A stretch of 64,000 nucleotides of DNA, taken from contig NZ_BONW01000039.1 of the NCBI RefSeq assembly GCF_016862915.1, positions 310,001-374,000 of the forward strand. Reading direction: 5' to 3'. The notes beneath the pieces are model-generated. The model saw nothing but the letters and a program-made list of their open reading frames with translations. It was not told the origin of the DNA and did no database searches. Below, in pieces: positions 36,473-44,377 of the stretch. How positions within the stretch are numbered: position 1 is the first letter of the stretch; the number at the start of each line of letters is the position of its first letter. Source of the DNA: Plantactinospora endophytica. GTDB lineage: Bacteria > Actinomycetota > Actinomycetes > Mycobacteriales > Micromonosporaceae. Made by a program: the position numbers and the translations under genes.

Positions 36473-37458
36473 ACTCGACGACCCTGGCACCCCGTCCCGT
36501 CCTCGAACCACTCGCGGACGGTGTGACCCGCGTGGACCTGCGGCCCCGGTACGAGGGGTCCAACATCTGCACCTGGATCGGCTTCAAGCACGTCAACTAC
36601 CTGGTGGAGGAGGCCGTCCTCGACCACCTGCGGCAGCGCGGCTTCGCCCCCGGCAAGCTCTACGAGCGGCACGGGCTCTGCGTCGACGTCGTCGACATCG
36701 ACAGCCGGATCACGCACGCCTTCCACATCGACGACGTGGCGACCGCCGAGGTCCGGCCGCTGCCCGGCGACGCGCTCGCCTTCGCGGTGGAGATCTCGGT
36801 CGACGGCAACCCGCCGGTCAAGGCGGTCTCCGCCAAGGTCCGGGTGGAGCTGCGGCTCGACCCGCACGGCCACCCGGCCGAGCCGGTACCGGCCGAGCTG
36901 GCCCCGTACGCGGTGGCCCGGCTGGGCCAGGCGCCGGTCAAGGTGACCTCGCCGGCCGCCGCCGGCCCGGCCCCCGAGGGCGACGTGCTGGCCGGGCTGA
37001 CCGCCGGCCGCAACGCGTACGCCTGGAAGTGGCGGATCCCGTACTTCTACTGCCACTTCACCGAGCGGATGCAGATGTCCGGCTACCTGCGCCAGATGGA
37101 GGAGGTCGTCGACCTCTTCCTGGCCGACCGGGGCGTCTCGATCAAGCGGCTGCTGGACGAGCAGGACTGGATCCCGGTGGTGCCGCACTCCCGGATCACC
37201 ATCCTGGACGAGGCGCGGATGGAGGAGGACCTCTACACCGTCTTCACCGTCGAGAACGTCTTCAAGCGGCTCACCTACACCTCGCGGATGGACTGCTACG
37301 TGCTGCGCGACGGCATCCTGGTGCCGACCGCGACCGGTCGGATCACCCACGGGTACGCGGTGATCGAGAACCGTCGCGACTGGAGCCTGGTGGACTTCGA
37401 CGACCGTCTCGCCGGCGCGCTGGAAGGTGCGCCGGCTGCTCCGAGTACGCGTCGATGA
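36469..37458 (+). CDS. Double-hotdog thioesterase/dehydratase-like protein
   Basis: The 329-residue protein appears to contain two hotdog-type halves: GSNICTWIGFKHVNYLVEEAVLDHL in the first, and FYCHFTERMQMSGYLRQMEEVVD plus RITILDEARMEEDLYTVFTVENVFKR in the second. The second half resembles acyl-CoA/ACP thioesterase-like hotdog proteins. No FabZ-type HFPG motif is present. Candidate roles are acyl-ACP thioesterase (supplying free acid to the acyl-AMP ligase downstream) or a dehydratase. The sequence does not decide. GTG 36469 overlaps the hydrolase stop by 4 bases. Confidence 0.72.
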   Translation: MNSTTLAPRPVLEPLADGVTRVDLRPRYEGSNICTWIGFKHVNYLVEEAVLDHLRQRGFAPGKLYERHGLCVDVVDIDSRITHAFHIDDVATAEVRPLPGDALAFAVEISVDGNPPVKAVSAKVRVELRLDPHGHPAEPVPAELAPYAVARLGQAPVKVTSPAAAGPAPEGDVLAGLTAGRNAYAWKWRIPYFYCHFTERMQMSGYLRQMEEVVDLFLADRGVSIKRLLDEQDWIPVVPHSRITILDEARMEEDLYTVFTVENVFKRLTYTSRMDCYVLRDGILVPTATGRITHGYAVIENRRDWSLVDFDDRLAGALEGAPAAPSTRR

Positions 37459-38630
37459 CCGGCGTCGCCATCACCGGCCTCGGTGTCGTCACGTGCCACG
37501 GCAGTGGTACGCGCGCCCTCTGGGACGCGATGATGGCGGCACCGGTTACCGACCCGGGTCCCGTGCCGGACCCGTACGCGAACATGGACGTGCCGGTGGT
37601 GCAGGGCGTACCCGACGCCCACCTGCCGGCCGAGTCCCAGGCGCTCGCCCGGACCTCCCGGCTGGCGCTGACCGCGGTCGACGAGGCGCTCGCCGACGCC
37701 GGCCTGCCACCGGGCGGGGCGGCGACGGCGAGGTCCCGGATCGGCCTGGCCCTGGGCACCTGCATGGGTGACGCGGGCCTGCACGAGCAGTGGCGGGCCG
37801 ACGGCGGCAAGCCGGTCGCCCGGTTCACCTCGGCGCTCGGCGTCGCCTCGGAGATCGCCGACCGGCTCGGCCCGGTCAGCGTCGCCACCACGATCAGCAA
37901 CGCCTGCGCGGCCGGCGGCTTCGCCCTCGGTGCGGCGGCCGACCTGGTCCGGTCCGGCGAGGCCGACGTGGTGCTGGCGGTCGGGGCGGACGCGTACAGC
38001 CGGGTGATGCTGGCCTGCTTCAACCGGATGGGCGCGGTGGACCCGGTCCGGTGCCGTCCCTTCGACCTGCACCGCCGGGGTACGTCGTTCGGCGAGGCCG
38101 CCGGCGCCCTGGTGGTGGAGTCGGCGGAGCACGCCCGGGCCCGGGGCGCCACCGTGCACGCCGTGCTGGAGGGCTCCGGCTGGACCTGCGACGCCTACCA
38201 CCTGACCGCACCGGAGCCGGAGGGCACCCAGATCATCCGGGCGATGCGGGCCGCGCTGGACGCCACCGGCACCGACGGCGACCGGATCGGCTGCGTCCTG
38301 CCGCACGGCACCGGTACCCAGCTCAACGACGTGGTGGAGAGCCGGGCCCTGAACGAGGTGCTCGGCGCTGACGTGCCGCTCTACAGCCTCAAGGCGTTGA
38401 TCGGGCACACCGGCGGTGCGGCGGCCTCGGTCGCGGCGGTGGCGGCGGCGCTGATCCTGCGGCACCGTACCGTCCCGCCGAACGTGCCGATCGCGCAGCA
38501 GGACCCGGAGTGCCGGGTCTGGCTGCCGCAGGGCCTGACCACCCCGTTGGGGTCCGACCGGATCATGGTCAACGGGTACGCCTTCGGCGGCAACAACGTG
38601 TCGCTGGTGCTCGCGGGGGCCGGCGGATGA
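37455..38630 (+). CDS. Beta-ketoacyl-ACP synthase 3 (KS, intact active site)
   Basis: The 391-residue ketosynthase has a full triad: ISNACAAGGFALG (Cys151), PHGTGTQLND and GHTGGAAAS with Lys in SLKALIGH. It is more FabF-like than KS1/KS2 around TCDAYHLTAPEPEG. It overlaps both neighbours by 4 bases (ATGA), and the next gene is again a ketosynthase-like protein lacking the nucleophile. The pattern intact-KS followed by degenerate-KS therefore repeats. It should perform chain elongation; chain-length range unknown. Confidence 0.93.
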   Translation: MTGVAITGLGVVTCHGSGTRALWDAMMAAPVTDPGPVPDPYANMDVPVVQGVPDAHLPAESQALARTSRLALTAVDEALADAGLPPGGAATARSRIGLALGTCMGDAGLHEQWRADGGKPVARFTSALGVASEIADRLGPVSVATTISNACAAGGFALGAAADLVRSGEADVVLAVGADAYSRVMLACFNRMGAVDPVRCRPFDLHRRGTSFGEAAGALVVESAEHARARGATVHAVLEGSGWTCDAYHLTAPEPEGTQIIRAMRAALDATGTDGDRIGCVLPHGTGTQLNDVVESRALNEVLGADVPLYSLKALIGHTGGAAASVAAVAAALILRHRTVPPNVPIAQQDPECRVWLPQGLTTPLGSDRIMVNGYAFGGNNVSLVLAGAGG

Positions 38631-39784
38631 ACCGGGACGGAACCGGGGTGGTCGGCCGGCCGCCCGGGGCGGGCGCACAGGCGGGGCAGCTCGACAGTCT
38701 GTCGGCGACGGTTCCTCCGCTGGCCGGCCCGGGCCGGAACGGTACGGGCGCTCGCGTGCCAGGTTCGGTGGACCGGGTGCCGGGTCCGGTGCCGTCGGTC
38801 GGGCGGGTGCCGGGCCGGATGCCGCCAGCCGGCCAGGTCGTGGTCACCGGGATCGGCGTCTGCGCGCCGCCGGTGGACCGGCCGGCGGTCGATGTCGCCT
38901 GGTTCGACGTGCGCAGCCAGCTCGGCCGGCGCGGCTACAAGTACCTGCCGGCCGCCTGCCAGTACCTGCTGGTCGCCGGGCGGCACGCCCTCGACGACGC
39001 GGGCGACTGCCTCGACGGCGCCGCCGAGGAGCAGCGCGGGGTGGTGGTCGGCACCAACAACGGGGTGGCGGCGCTGCACGACGAGCAGGACCGCACCGTC
39101 ATCGCCGAGCACGCCGGCGAGCTGAGCCCGGTCACCGCGCCGTTCGGTGCGGTCAACGTGCTGACCAGCCGGCTGTCGATGGAGCACGGCTTCAAGGGGA
39201 TCAGCCTGACCCTGACCTCGCCGCTGGTCGCCGGGCTGGAGTCGGTACAGGTCGGGGCGCGGGCGTTCGCGGCCGGCCGGTCCGCCCTGCTGCTCGCCGG
39301 AGCGATGGAGCAGGCGGTGCCGGCCCCCGAGGCGGCGGCACCGGAGGAGGGCGCGGTGGTCTTCGTGCTGGAGCCGCCGGAGCAGGCGGCGGCGCGTGGC
39401 GCCACCGGCTACGGCCGGTGCGCGGTCCGCACCCTGCTGCTGCCGCCGCACGGTCTCGGTGCCGGCCCGGCCCGGCGCCGGTCCGCCGCCGTGCTCCGGG
39501 AGGCGGCACTGGCCCTCGGCGCCGACCAGGTCCCGGTGTACGCGCTGCTGGACGACTCACCGGTCAGCGAACTGGTGGCCGGGGCGGTACCGGCCGCCGT
39601 CGGCCCGGTGCGGGACGCCGGCCCGCCCGCCGCCGGCAGCCTCACCCCGATGCTCCGGCTGGCCGACCGGCTGCGGACCGCCGACGGGGACAGCCTGCTG
39701 GTCACGGCGGCCGGCACCGGAAACGTGGCGATGGTCCGGATCTGGCGTACGGCCGGATCGACGAGAAGGAGCGCGGGATGCTGA
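38627..39784 (+). CDS. Ketosynthase-like protein with degenerate active site (B)
   Basis: This 385-residue protein starts with about 70 Pro/Gly/Val-rich residues without structure (PGSVDRVPGPVPSVGRVPGR). A thiolase-fold core lacking catalytic residues follows: the nucleophile segment is LTSPLVAGLESVQVG, with Leu200 in the Cys place, and HGTGT and GHT are absent. Such proteins cannot form the acyl-Cys intermediate. A structural or chain-length-determining role beside KS3 is the best inference. ATG 38627 overlaps the KS3 stop by 4 bases. Confidence 0.83.
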   Translation: MNRDGTGVVGRPPGAGAQAGQLDSLSATVPPLAGPGRNGTGARVPGSVDRVPGPVPSVGRVPGRMPPAGQVVVTGIGVCAPPVDRPAVDVAWFDVRSQLGRRGYKYLPAACQYLLVAGRHALDDAGDCLDGAAEEQRGVVVGTNNGVAALHDEQDRTVIAEHAGELSPVTAPFGAVNVLTSRLSMEHGFKGISLTLTSPLVAGLESVQVGARAFAAGRSALLLAGAMEQAVPAPEAAAPEEGAVVFVLEPPEQAAARGATGYGRCAVRTLLLPPHGLGAGPARRRSAAVLREAALALGADQVPVYALLDDSPVSELVAGAVPAAVGPVRDAGPPAAGSLTPMLRLADRLRTADGDSLLVTAAGTGNVAMVRIWRTAGSTRRSAGC

Positions 39785-40689
39785 TTCCCCTGGAAGGCAC
39801 GTGGAGTCTGCTGCTGGGCGCGTCCAGCGGCATGGGGCGGGCGACCGCGCTGGCGCTGGCCCGGGAGGGCGGCAACGTTCTCGGGGTACACCTGGACATG
39901 GGCGAGCGGGCCCAGGCGGCCAAGGCCCTCGAAGCGGAGCTGCGCGGGTACGGGGTACAGGCGCACTTCTTCAACGTCAACGCGTCCAGCCGGTCCGCCC
40001 GGGCGCAACTGCTGCCCACCATCGCCGAGCTGACCGGGGAGCGCGGGCTGCACGTCGTACTGCACTCGCTGGCGTTCGGTTCGCTGCTGCCGTACCTGCC
40101 GCGCGCCGGCTGGGACCGGACGCTCGGCCAGCGGCACATGGAGATGACCGTCGACGTGATGGCGCACAGCCTCGTCTACTGGGTGCAGGAGCTGATGGCG
40201 GCGAAGCTGCTGCACCGGGGCGCCAAGGTCTTCGCGATGACCAGCTCCGGCGCCACCTCGGTGATGCCGAGCTACGGCGCGGTGTCGGCGGCCAAGTGCG
40301 CACTGGAGTCACACGTCCGGCAGCTCGCCTGCGAACTCGCCCGGTACGGCGTCGCCGTCAACGCGCTCTGCGCGGGTGTCACCGTGACCCCGGCGTTGGA
40401 GCGGATCCCCGAGCACACCCAGTTCGTCGCCCAGGCCAGCGCCACCAACCCGCACGGCCGGCTGACCCGGCCGGAGGACGTGGCCGAGGCGATCCTGCTG
40501 CTGTCCCGTACCGACTCGTCCTGGATCACCGGCAACACGATCGGGGTCGACGGGGCCGAGAACATCGCCGGAATCCCGGCCTGGAGTCCACGCCACGCCG
40601 AGGCCGCCGTCGCACCGGACGAGGTGCCGGGGCCGGTGGCAGCACCCGAGCCGACCGGGGCTCCGGTCCCGGCACCGGCCGTGGTCTGA
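39778..40689 (+). CDS. FabI-like enoyl-ACP reductase (SDR fold)
   Basis: This 303-residue SDR has GASSGMGRATALAL for cofactor binding and the catalytic pair in SYGAVSAAK, Tyr166 and Lys173. The six-residue spacing is that of FabI rather than the Tyr-x3-Lys of FabG-like SDRs. The C-terminal GLTRPEDVAEAILLL-like segment and TGNTIGVDGAENI also match enoyl reductases. An acidic Ala/Pro tail ends the protein. It would saturate selected double bonds, so the chain is not necessarily a full polyene. ATG 39778 overlaps the previous gene by 7 bases. Confidence 0.82.
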   Translation: MLIPLEGTWSLLLGASSGMGRATALALAREGGNVLGVHLDMGERAQAAKALEAELRGYGVQAHFFNVNASSRSARAQLLPTIAELTGERGLHVVLHSLAFGSLLPYLPRAGWDRTLGQRHMEMTVDVMAHSLVYWVQELMAAKLLHRGAKVFAMTSSGATSVMPSYGAVSAAKCALESHVRQLACELARYGVAVNALCAGVTVTPALERIPEHTQFVAQASATNPHGRLTRPEDVAEAILLLSRTDSSWITGNTIGVDGAENIAGIPAWSPRHAEAAVAPDEVPGPVAAPEPTGAPVPAPAVV

Positions 40690-40703
40690 GGGGAGAGAAG
40701 GAC

Positions 40704-41882
40704 ATGACCGTCACCACCATCGCCGCGGACGAGCTGGTGCTCTCCGGCTGGTCGGCCGCGTCGGCGTTCGGGCTCGGTGCCGACCGGTTCACCGCCGGCC
40801 TGCGGGCCGGGACCGGTGCGGTGGCTCCGCTGGACCGGGCCGCCTGGCCCGGACCGTACGACCGGGCCGGCCTGATCCCCGGCTTCGACGTCGCCGGGGC
40901 GCTCGGCAAGAAGGGCACCCGGTCGATGGACCGGGCCACCGGGATCGCCATCGCCACCGTCGGGATGCTGCTCGACGAGTTCGGCCGGGACCGGCTCGGC
41001 GAGCCGGAGCGGCTCGGCCTGGTACTCGGCACCAACTCCGGCAGCGTGCAGAGCATCATGGACTTCACCCGGGAGTCGCTGACCGGGGCGAAGCCGTTCC
41101 ACGTCGACCCGGCCCGCTTCCCGAACACGGTGATGAACCGGGCCGCCGGGCAGAGCGCGATCTGGTACGGCCTCAAGGGCCCGAACACCACCATCGCGGG
41201 CGGCTCGCTGACCGGCCTGCTGGCGCTGAACTACGCCGTACGGCTGCACCGGTGCGGGCACGGCGAGCCGGTGCTGTGCGGCGCGGTCGAGGAGTACTCG
41301 GTGCCGCGCGGCTGGCTGGAGTGGCACGCCCGGTCCCGGGACGGCGTCGCCCCGGCCGGTGGTCCGGCCCCGCTCGGCGAGGGCTGCGCGATCTTCCTGC
41401 TGGAGTCGCACTCCAGCGCGCTCCGGCAGCAGCGCCGGCCGCTGGCGGCGGTCCGGGGCTCCCGGTTCCTCGCCTTCGCCGACCCGGCTGCGGTGCGTAC
41501 CCTGCTGGCCCGCGCCGTCGCGGAGGCACTGGCCGGAGCCGGCCTGAGCCCCGCCGACGTGACCGTGCTGGCGGCCTCGGACAGCGACGACGATTTCGGC
41601 GCGCAGGAGGAGGCGGCGCTGGCCGACGTGCTCGGCCCGAACAGGCCGACCCGGGTGCACTGCCGGGCACTGCTCGGCGACACCTCGGCGGCGTCGTCCG
41701 CGTTCCAGCTCGCGGGTGCACTCGCCGAGCTTTCCGACCGCTCCGGCCACTCCCACGGCTCCGGTCACTCCCACGGCTCCGGCCGCTCCGGCGGCTCCGA
41801 GCGGCGCGACGGTATCGCGCTGGTGACCGGGGTGGACCGGGACGGCCAGGTCGGCGCCACCCTGCTCGGCACGGTGGGCTGA
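40704..41882 (+). CDS. Ketosynthase-like protein with degenerate active site (C) and His-rich loop
   Basis: This 392-residue ketosynthase-fold protein has IAGGSLTGLLAL at the nucleophile site, with Ser168 where the Cys should be. Neither HGTGT nor GHTxGA is present (LLGDTSAASSAFQ aligns with the latter). The N-terminal half resembles FabF/CLF proteins (LGTNSGSVQSIMDFTRESLTG). Near residue 350 there is a short repeat, SGHSHGSGHSHGSG, not expected in the family. GGGAGAGAAGG precedes the ATG. It may partner with one of the intact KS proteins; Ser in place of Cys could also permit decarboxylation or acyl transfer. Both ideas are inference. Confidence 0.83.
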   Translation: MTVTTIAADELVLSGWSAASAFGLGADRFTAGLRAGTGAVAPLDRAAWPGPYDRAGLIPGFDVAGALGKKGTRSMDRATGIAIATVGMLLDEFGRDRLGEPERLGLVLGTNSGSVQSIMDFTRESLTGAKPFHVDPARFPNTVMNRAAGQSAIWYGLKGPNTTIAGGSLTGLLALNYAVRLHRCGHGEPVLCGAVEEYSVPRGWLEWHARSRDGVAPAGGPAPLGEGCAIFLLESHSSALRQQRRPLAAVRGSRFLAFADPAAVRTLLARAVAEALAGAGLSPADVTVLAASDSDDDFGAQEEAALADVLGPNRPTRVHCRALLGDTSAASSAFQLAGALAELSDRSGHSHGSGHSHGSGRSGGSERRDGIALVTGVDRDGQVGATLLGTVG

Positions 41883-41885
41883 GCC

Positions 41886-43628
41886 GTGGGAACCTCCACA
41901 CTGGACCTGATCAACGAGCTGCCGGACGGCGTCTGGCGACCCTGCCCGCGCTGCGCGGCGCTGCTGCACCGGGACCGGCTGGCCCGGGCCCTGCACACCT
42001 GCCCGGAGTGCGGTCACCACCTGCCGCTGCGCGCCGACGACCGGATCGCGCTGCTGGTCGACCCGGACAGCTTCGTCGAGTACGACGCCGACCTCGCCGG
42101 CACCGATCCGTTGGAGTTCACCGACCGGATGCCGTACCCGGAACGGCTGGCCCGGGCCCGGGCCAAGACCGGCCGGGCCGAGGGTGCGGTGCTGGGGCTG
42201 GCCACCATCGGCGGCCACCGGGTCGCCTTGGTGGTGCTCGACTTCGCGTTCCTCGGCGGCAGCATGGGCTCGGTGGTCGGCGAGAAGGTGGCCCGGGCCG
42301 CCGAGACCGCCCTCGACCACGGGGTGCCGCTGGTCGCGGTCAGCGCTTCCGGCGGCGCCCGGATGCAGGAGGGCGTGCTCTCGCTGTTGCAGATGGCCAA
42401 GACCGCCGCCGCGATCCGGCTGCTCCGGGACGCCGGGGTGCCGTTCGTCAGCGTGCTGACCGATCCGGTCTACGGCGGGGTGGCCGCCTCCTTCGCCAGC
42501 CTCGGTGACGTGATCGTCGCCGAGGAGGGCACCCGGGCCGGGTTCGCCGGTCCCCGGGTGATCGAGCAGACCATCCGGCAGCCGCTGCCGGCGGGCTTCC
42601 AGACCGCCCGCTTCCTGCACGAACACGGCCACGTCGACCTGGTGGTACGCCGGGCGGAGCTGCGCGGCGTACTGGCCCGGCTGGTCGGGTTCTGCGCGGC
42701 GGCCGGTACCTCCGCCGGCACTCCGAGCGCGGTCACCGGCCGTCGGCCGGCCCGGGGAGCCGGGCACGACGATCGGCCGGAGCGGTCGGTGGACGCCTGG
42801 ACGGCGGTGGGCCGGGCCCGGGCCGCCGACCGGCCGACGGTGCGGGAGCACATCGACCGGATCTTCGGCGACTTCGTCGAGCTGCACGGCGACCGCTGGG
42901 AGCGGGACGACCCGGCGATCGTCGGCGGGCTGGCCCGACTCGACGGTGCGCCGGTGGTGGTGGTCGGGCACGCGAAGGGCCGGGACACCAGGGAGAACGT
43001 GGCGAACAACTTCGGCATGCCGCACCCGGCCGGCTACCGCAAGGTGATGCGGCTCTTCGAGCTGGCCCAGCGCTGGGGCGTACCGGTGGTGACCCTGGTG
43101 GACACCCCGGGGGCGTACCCGGGACTGGCGGCCGAGGAGGGCAACCAGAGCGCCGCGATCGCCGAGACCCTCGCCCTGGCGGCGGGGCTGCGTACCCCGG
43201 TGGTCGCGGTGATCACCGGCGAGGGCGGCAGCGGTGGTGCGCTGGCACTGGCGGTGGCGGACCGGCTGCTGATCCAGGAGAACGGCGTCTTCTCGGTGAT
43301 CAGCCCCGAGGGCTGTGCCGCGATCCTGTTCGGCGACGCCGGGCAGGCCCCGGTGGCCGCCCGCGCGCTACGGCTGCGGGCTGAGGACCTCGCTCGGCTC
43401 GGTCTGGTCGACGAGATCCTGCCGGAGCCGCCCGGTGACCCGGCCCGGGCCGCCGAACTGATCGCCGAGGCCGTCGGCCGGCTGCTCCGCCAGCTCGCCG
43501 GAGTCCCGGTGGAGGAACTGCTGGCCGCCCGCTACCGCCGACTGCGCGGGTACGGCGTGCTGGCTCCGGACGGCGCCACCGGCGGGCGGCCGGCGGCGCG
43601 ACCCTGGAAGGAAGACGCGCATGTCTGA
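41886..43628 (+). CDS. accDA: Acetyl-CoA carboxylase carboxyltransferase, fused AccD-AccA
   Basis: The 580-residue fusion joins the beta subunit (residues 1-270; zinc ribbon CPRC ... CPEC near 19-41, then SASGGARMQEG) and the alpha subunit (about 300-570; RIFGDFVELHGDRWERDDPAIVGG, DTPGAYPGLAAEEGNQS, EGGSGGALAL). It transfers the carboxyl group from biotin to acetyl-CoA. It uses the E. coli AccAD-type split, not the acyl-CoA carboxylase beta subunit usual for actinomycete primary metabolism. Together with the next two genes it forms a complete, cluster-dedicated malonyl-CoA supply. GTG 41886 lies 3 bases after the preceding stop. Confidence 0.92.
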   Translation: MGTSTLDLINELPDGVWRPCPRCAALLHRDRLARALHTCPECGHHLPLRADDRIALLVDPDSFVEYDADLAGTDPLEFTDRMPYPERLARARAKTGRAEGAVLGLATIGGHRVALVVLDFAFLGGSMGSVVGEKVARAAETALDHGVPLVAVSASGGARMQEGVLSLLQMAKTAAAIRLLRDAGVPFVSVLTDPVYGGVAASFASLGDVIVAEEGTRAGFAGPRVIEQTIRQPLPAGFQTARFLHEHGHVDLVVRRAELRGVLARLVGFCAAAGTSAGTPSAVTGRRPARGAGHDDRPERSVDAWTAVGRARAADRPTVREHIDRIFGDFVELHGDRWERDDPAIVGGLARLDGAPVVVVGHAKGRDTRENVANNFGMPHPAGYRKVMRLFELAQRWGVPVVTLVDTPGAYPGLAAEEGNQSAAIAETLALAAGLRTPVVAVITGEGGSGGALALAVADRLLIQENGVFSVISPEGCAAILFGDAGQAPVAARALRLRAEDLARLGLVDEILPEPPGDPARAAELIAEAVGRLLRQLAGVPVEELLAARYRRLRGYGVLAPDGATGGRPAARPWKEDAHV

Positions 43629-44367
43629 GAAGCGCTTGTCCGAGAAGGTCCGCGAACCGGTCGCCACCCGGGGCGCCAACGGCACCGGGCCGGCGACCGC
43701 GAACGGCAGCCGGACGCGGGCCGTCGACCCCGTCGACCCGGTCGGCCTCGGAGACCCGCTCCGCGTGGTCGACTCGGTCGGTCCGGGAGATCCGGTCGGT
43801 CCCGGAGACCCGGTGGGGTCGGGAGATCCGGTCGGGTCGGCCGGCACCGCGCCGGTCGAGGCCGCGCTGTGGGGCGCGGTACGGGCCGCCGTCGAGGTGG
43901 CCGACCTGGTCCGCGATCCCGCGATCCGGCGGGTCCGGGTGACCGTGGCCGACGTCCGGATCGAGGTGGAGGGTGCCGGCGACGGCCGGGAGGCGCTGGT
44001 CACGGTCACCGGTGACGCGGCGGCGGTGACCGGGGCGGCGCTGACCGCCGGGGCCGGCGCGGCCGTGGCGGCGGTACCGGGTGCGGCGGTGGCCGCCGTC
44101 GCCGCGGCGGTCGCCCCGTCGGTCGGCACGGTGGCGGTGACCGCGCCGCTGATGGGCGTCTTCTACCGCAGCCCCGGCCCGGACCAGCCGCCGTTCGCCG
44201 AACTCGGCCAGCGGGTCGAGGCCGGCGACCAGGTCGCGATCGTGGAGGCGATGAAGATGATGAATCCGGTCGTCACCGACCGGAGCGGGATCGTCCGGGC
44301 CGTGCACGTCACCGACGGCGAGGTCGTCGAGTACGAGCAGGCGCTACTGAGCATCGAGCCGGGCTGA
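43621..44367 (+). CDS. accB: Biotin carboxyl carrier protein
   Basis: The 248-residue protein has the C-terminal biotinyl domain with EAMKMM (biotinylated Lys212) and the thumb-like segment GVFYRSPGPDQPPF characteristic of AccB. The N-terminal 75 residues are low complexity, including DPVGPGDPVGSGDPVGS. A second linker is Ala/Val-rich. The length exceeds the usual 150-180 residues because of these linkers. It carries carboxy-biotin between AccC and the AccDA fusion. ATG 43621 overlaps the AccDA stop by 8 bases. Confidence 0.92.
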   Translation: MSEKRLSEKVREPVATRGANGTGPATANGSRTRAVDPVDPVGLGDPLRVVDSVGPGDPVGPGDPVGSGDPVGSAGTAPVEAALWGAVRAAVEVADLVRDPAIRRVRVTVADVRIEVEGAGDGREALVTVTGDAAAVTGAALTAGAGAAVAAVPGAAVAAVAAAVAPSVGTVAVTAPLMGVFYRSPGPDQPPFAELGQRVEAGDQVAIVEAMKMMNPVVTDRSGIVRAVHVTDGEVVEYEQALLSIEPG

Positions 44368-44377
44368 GGTGCCGACG

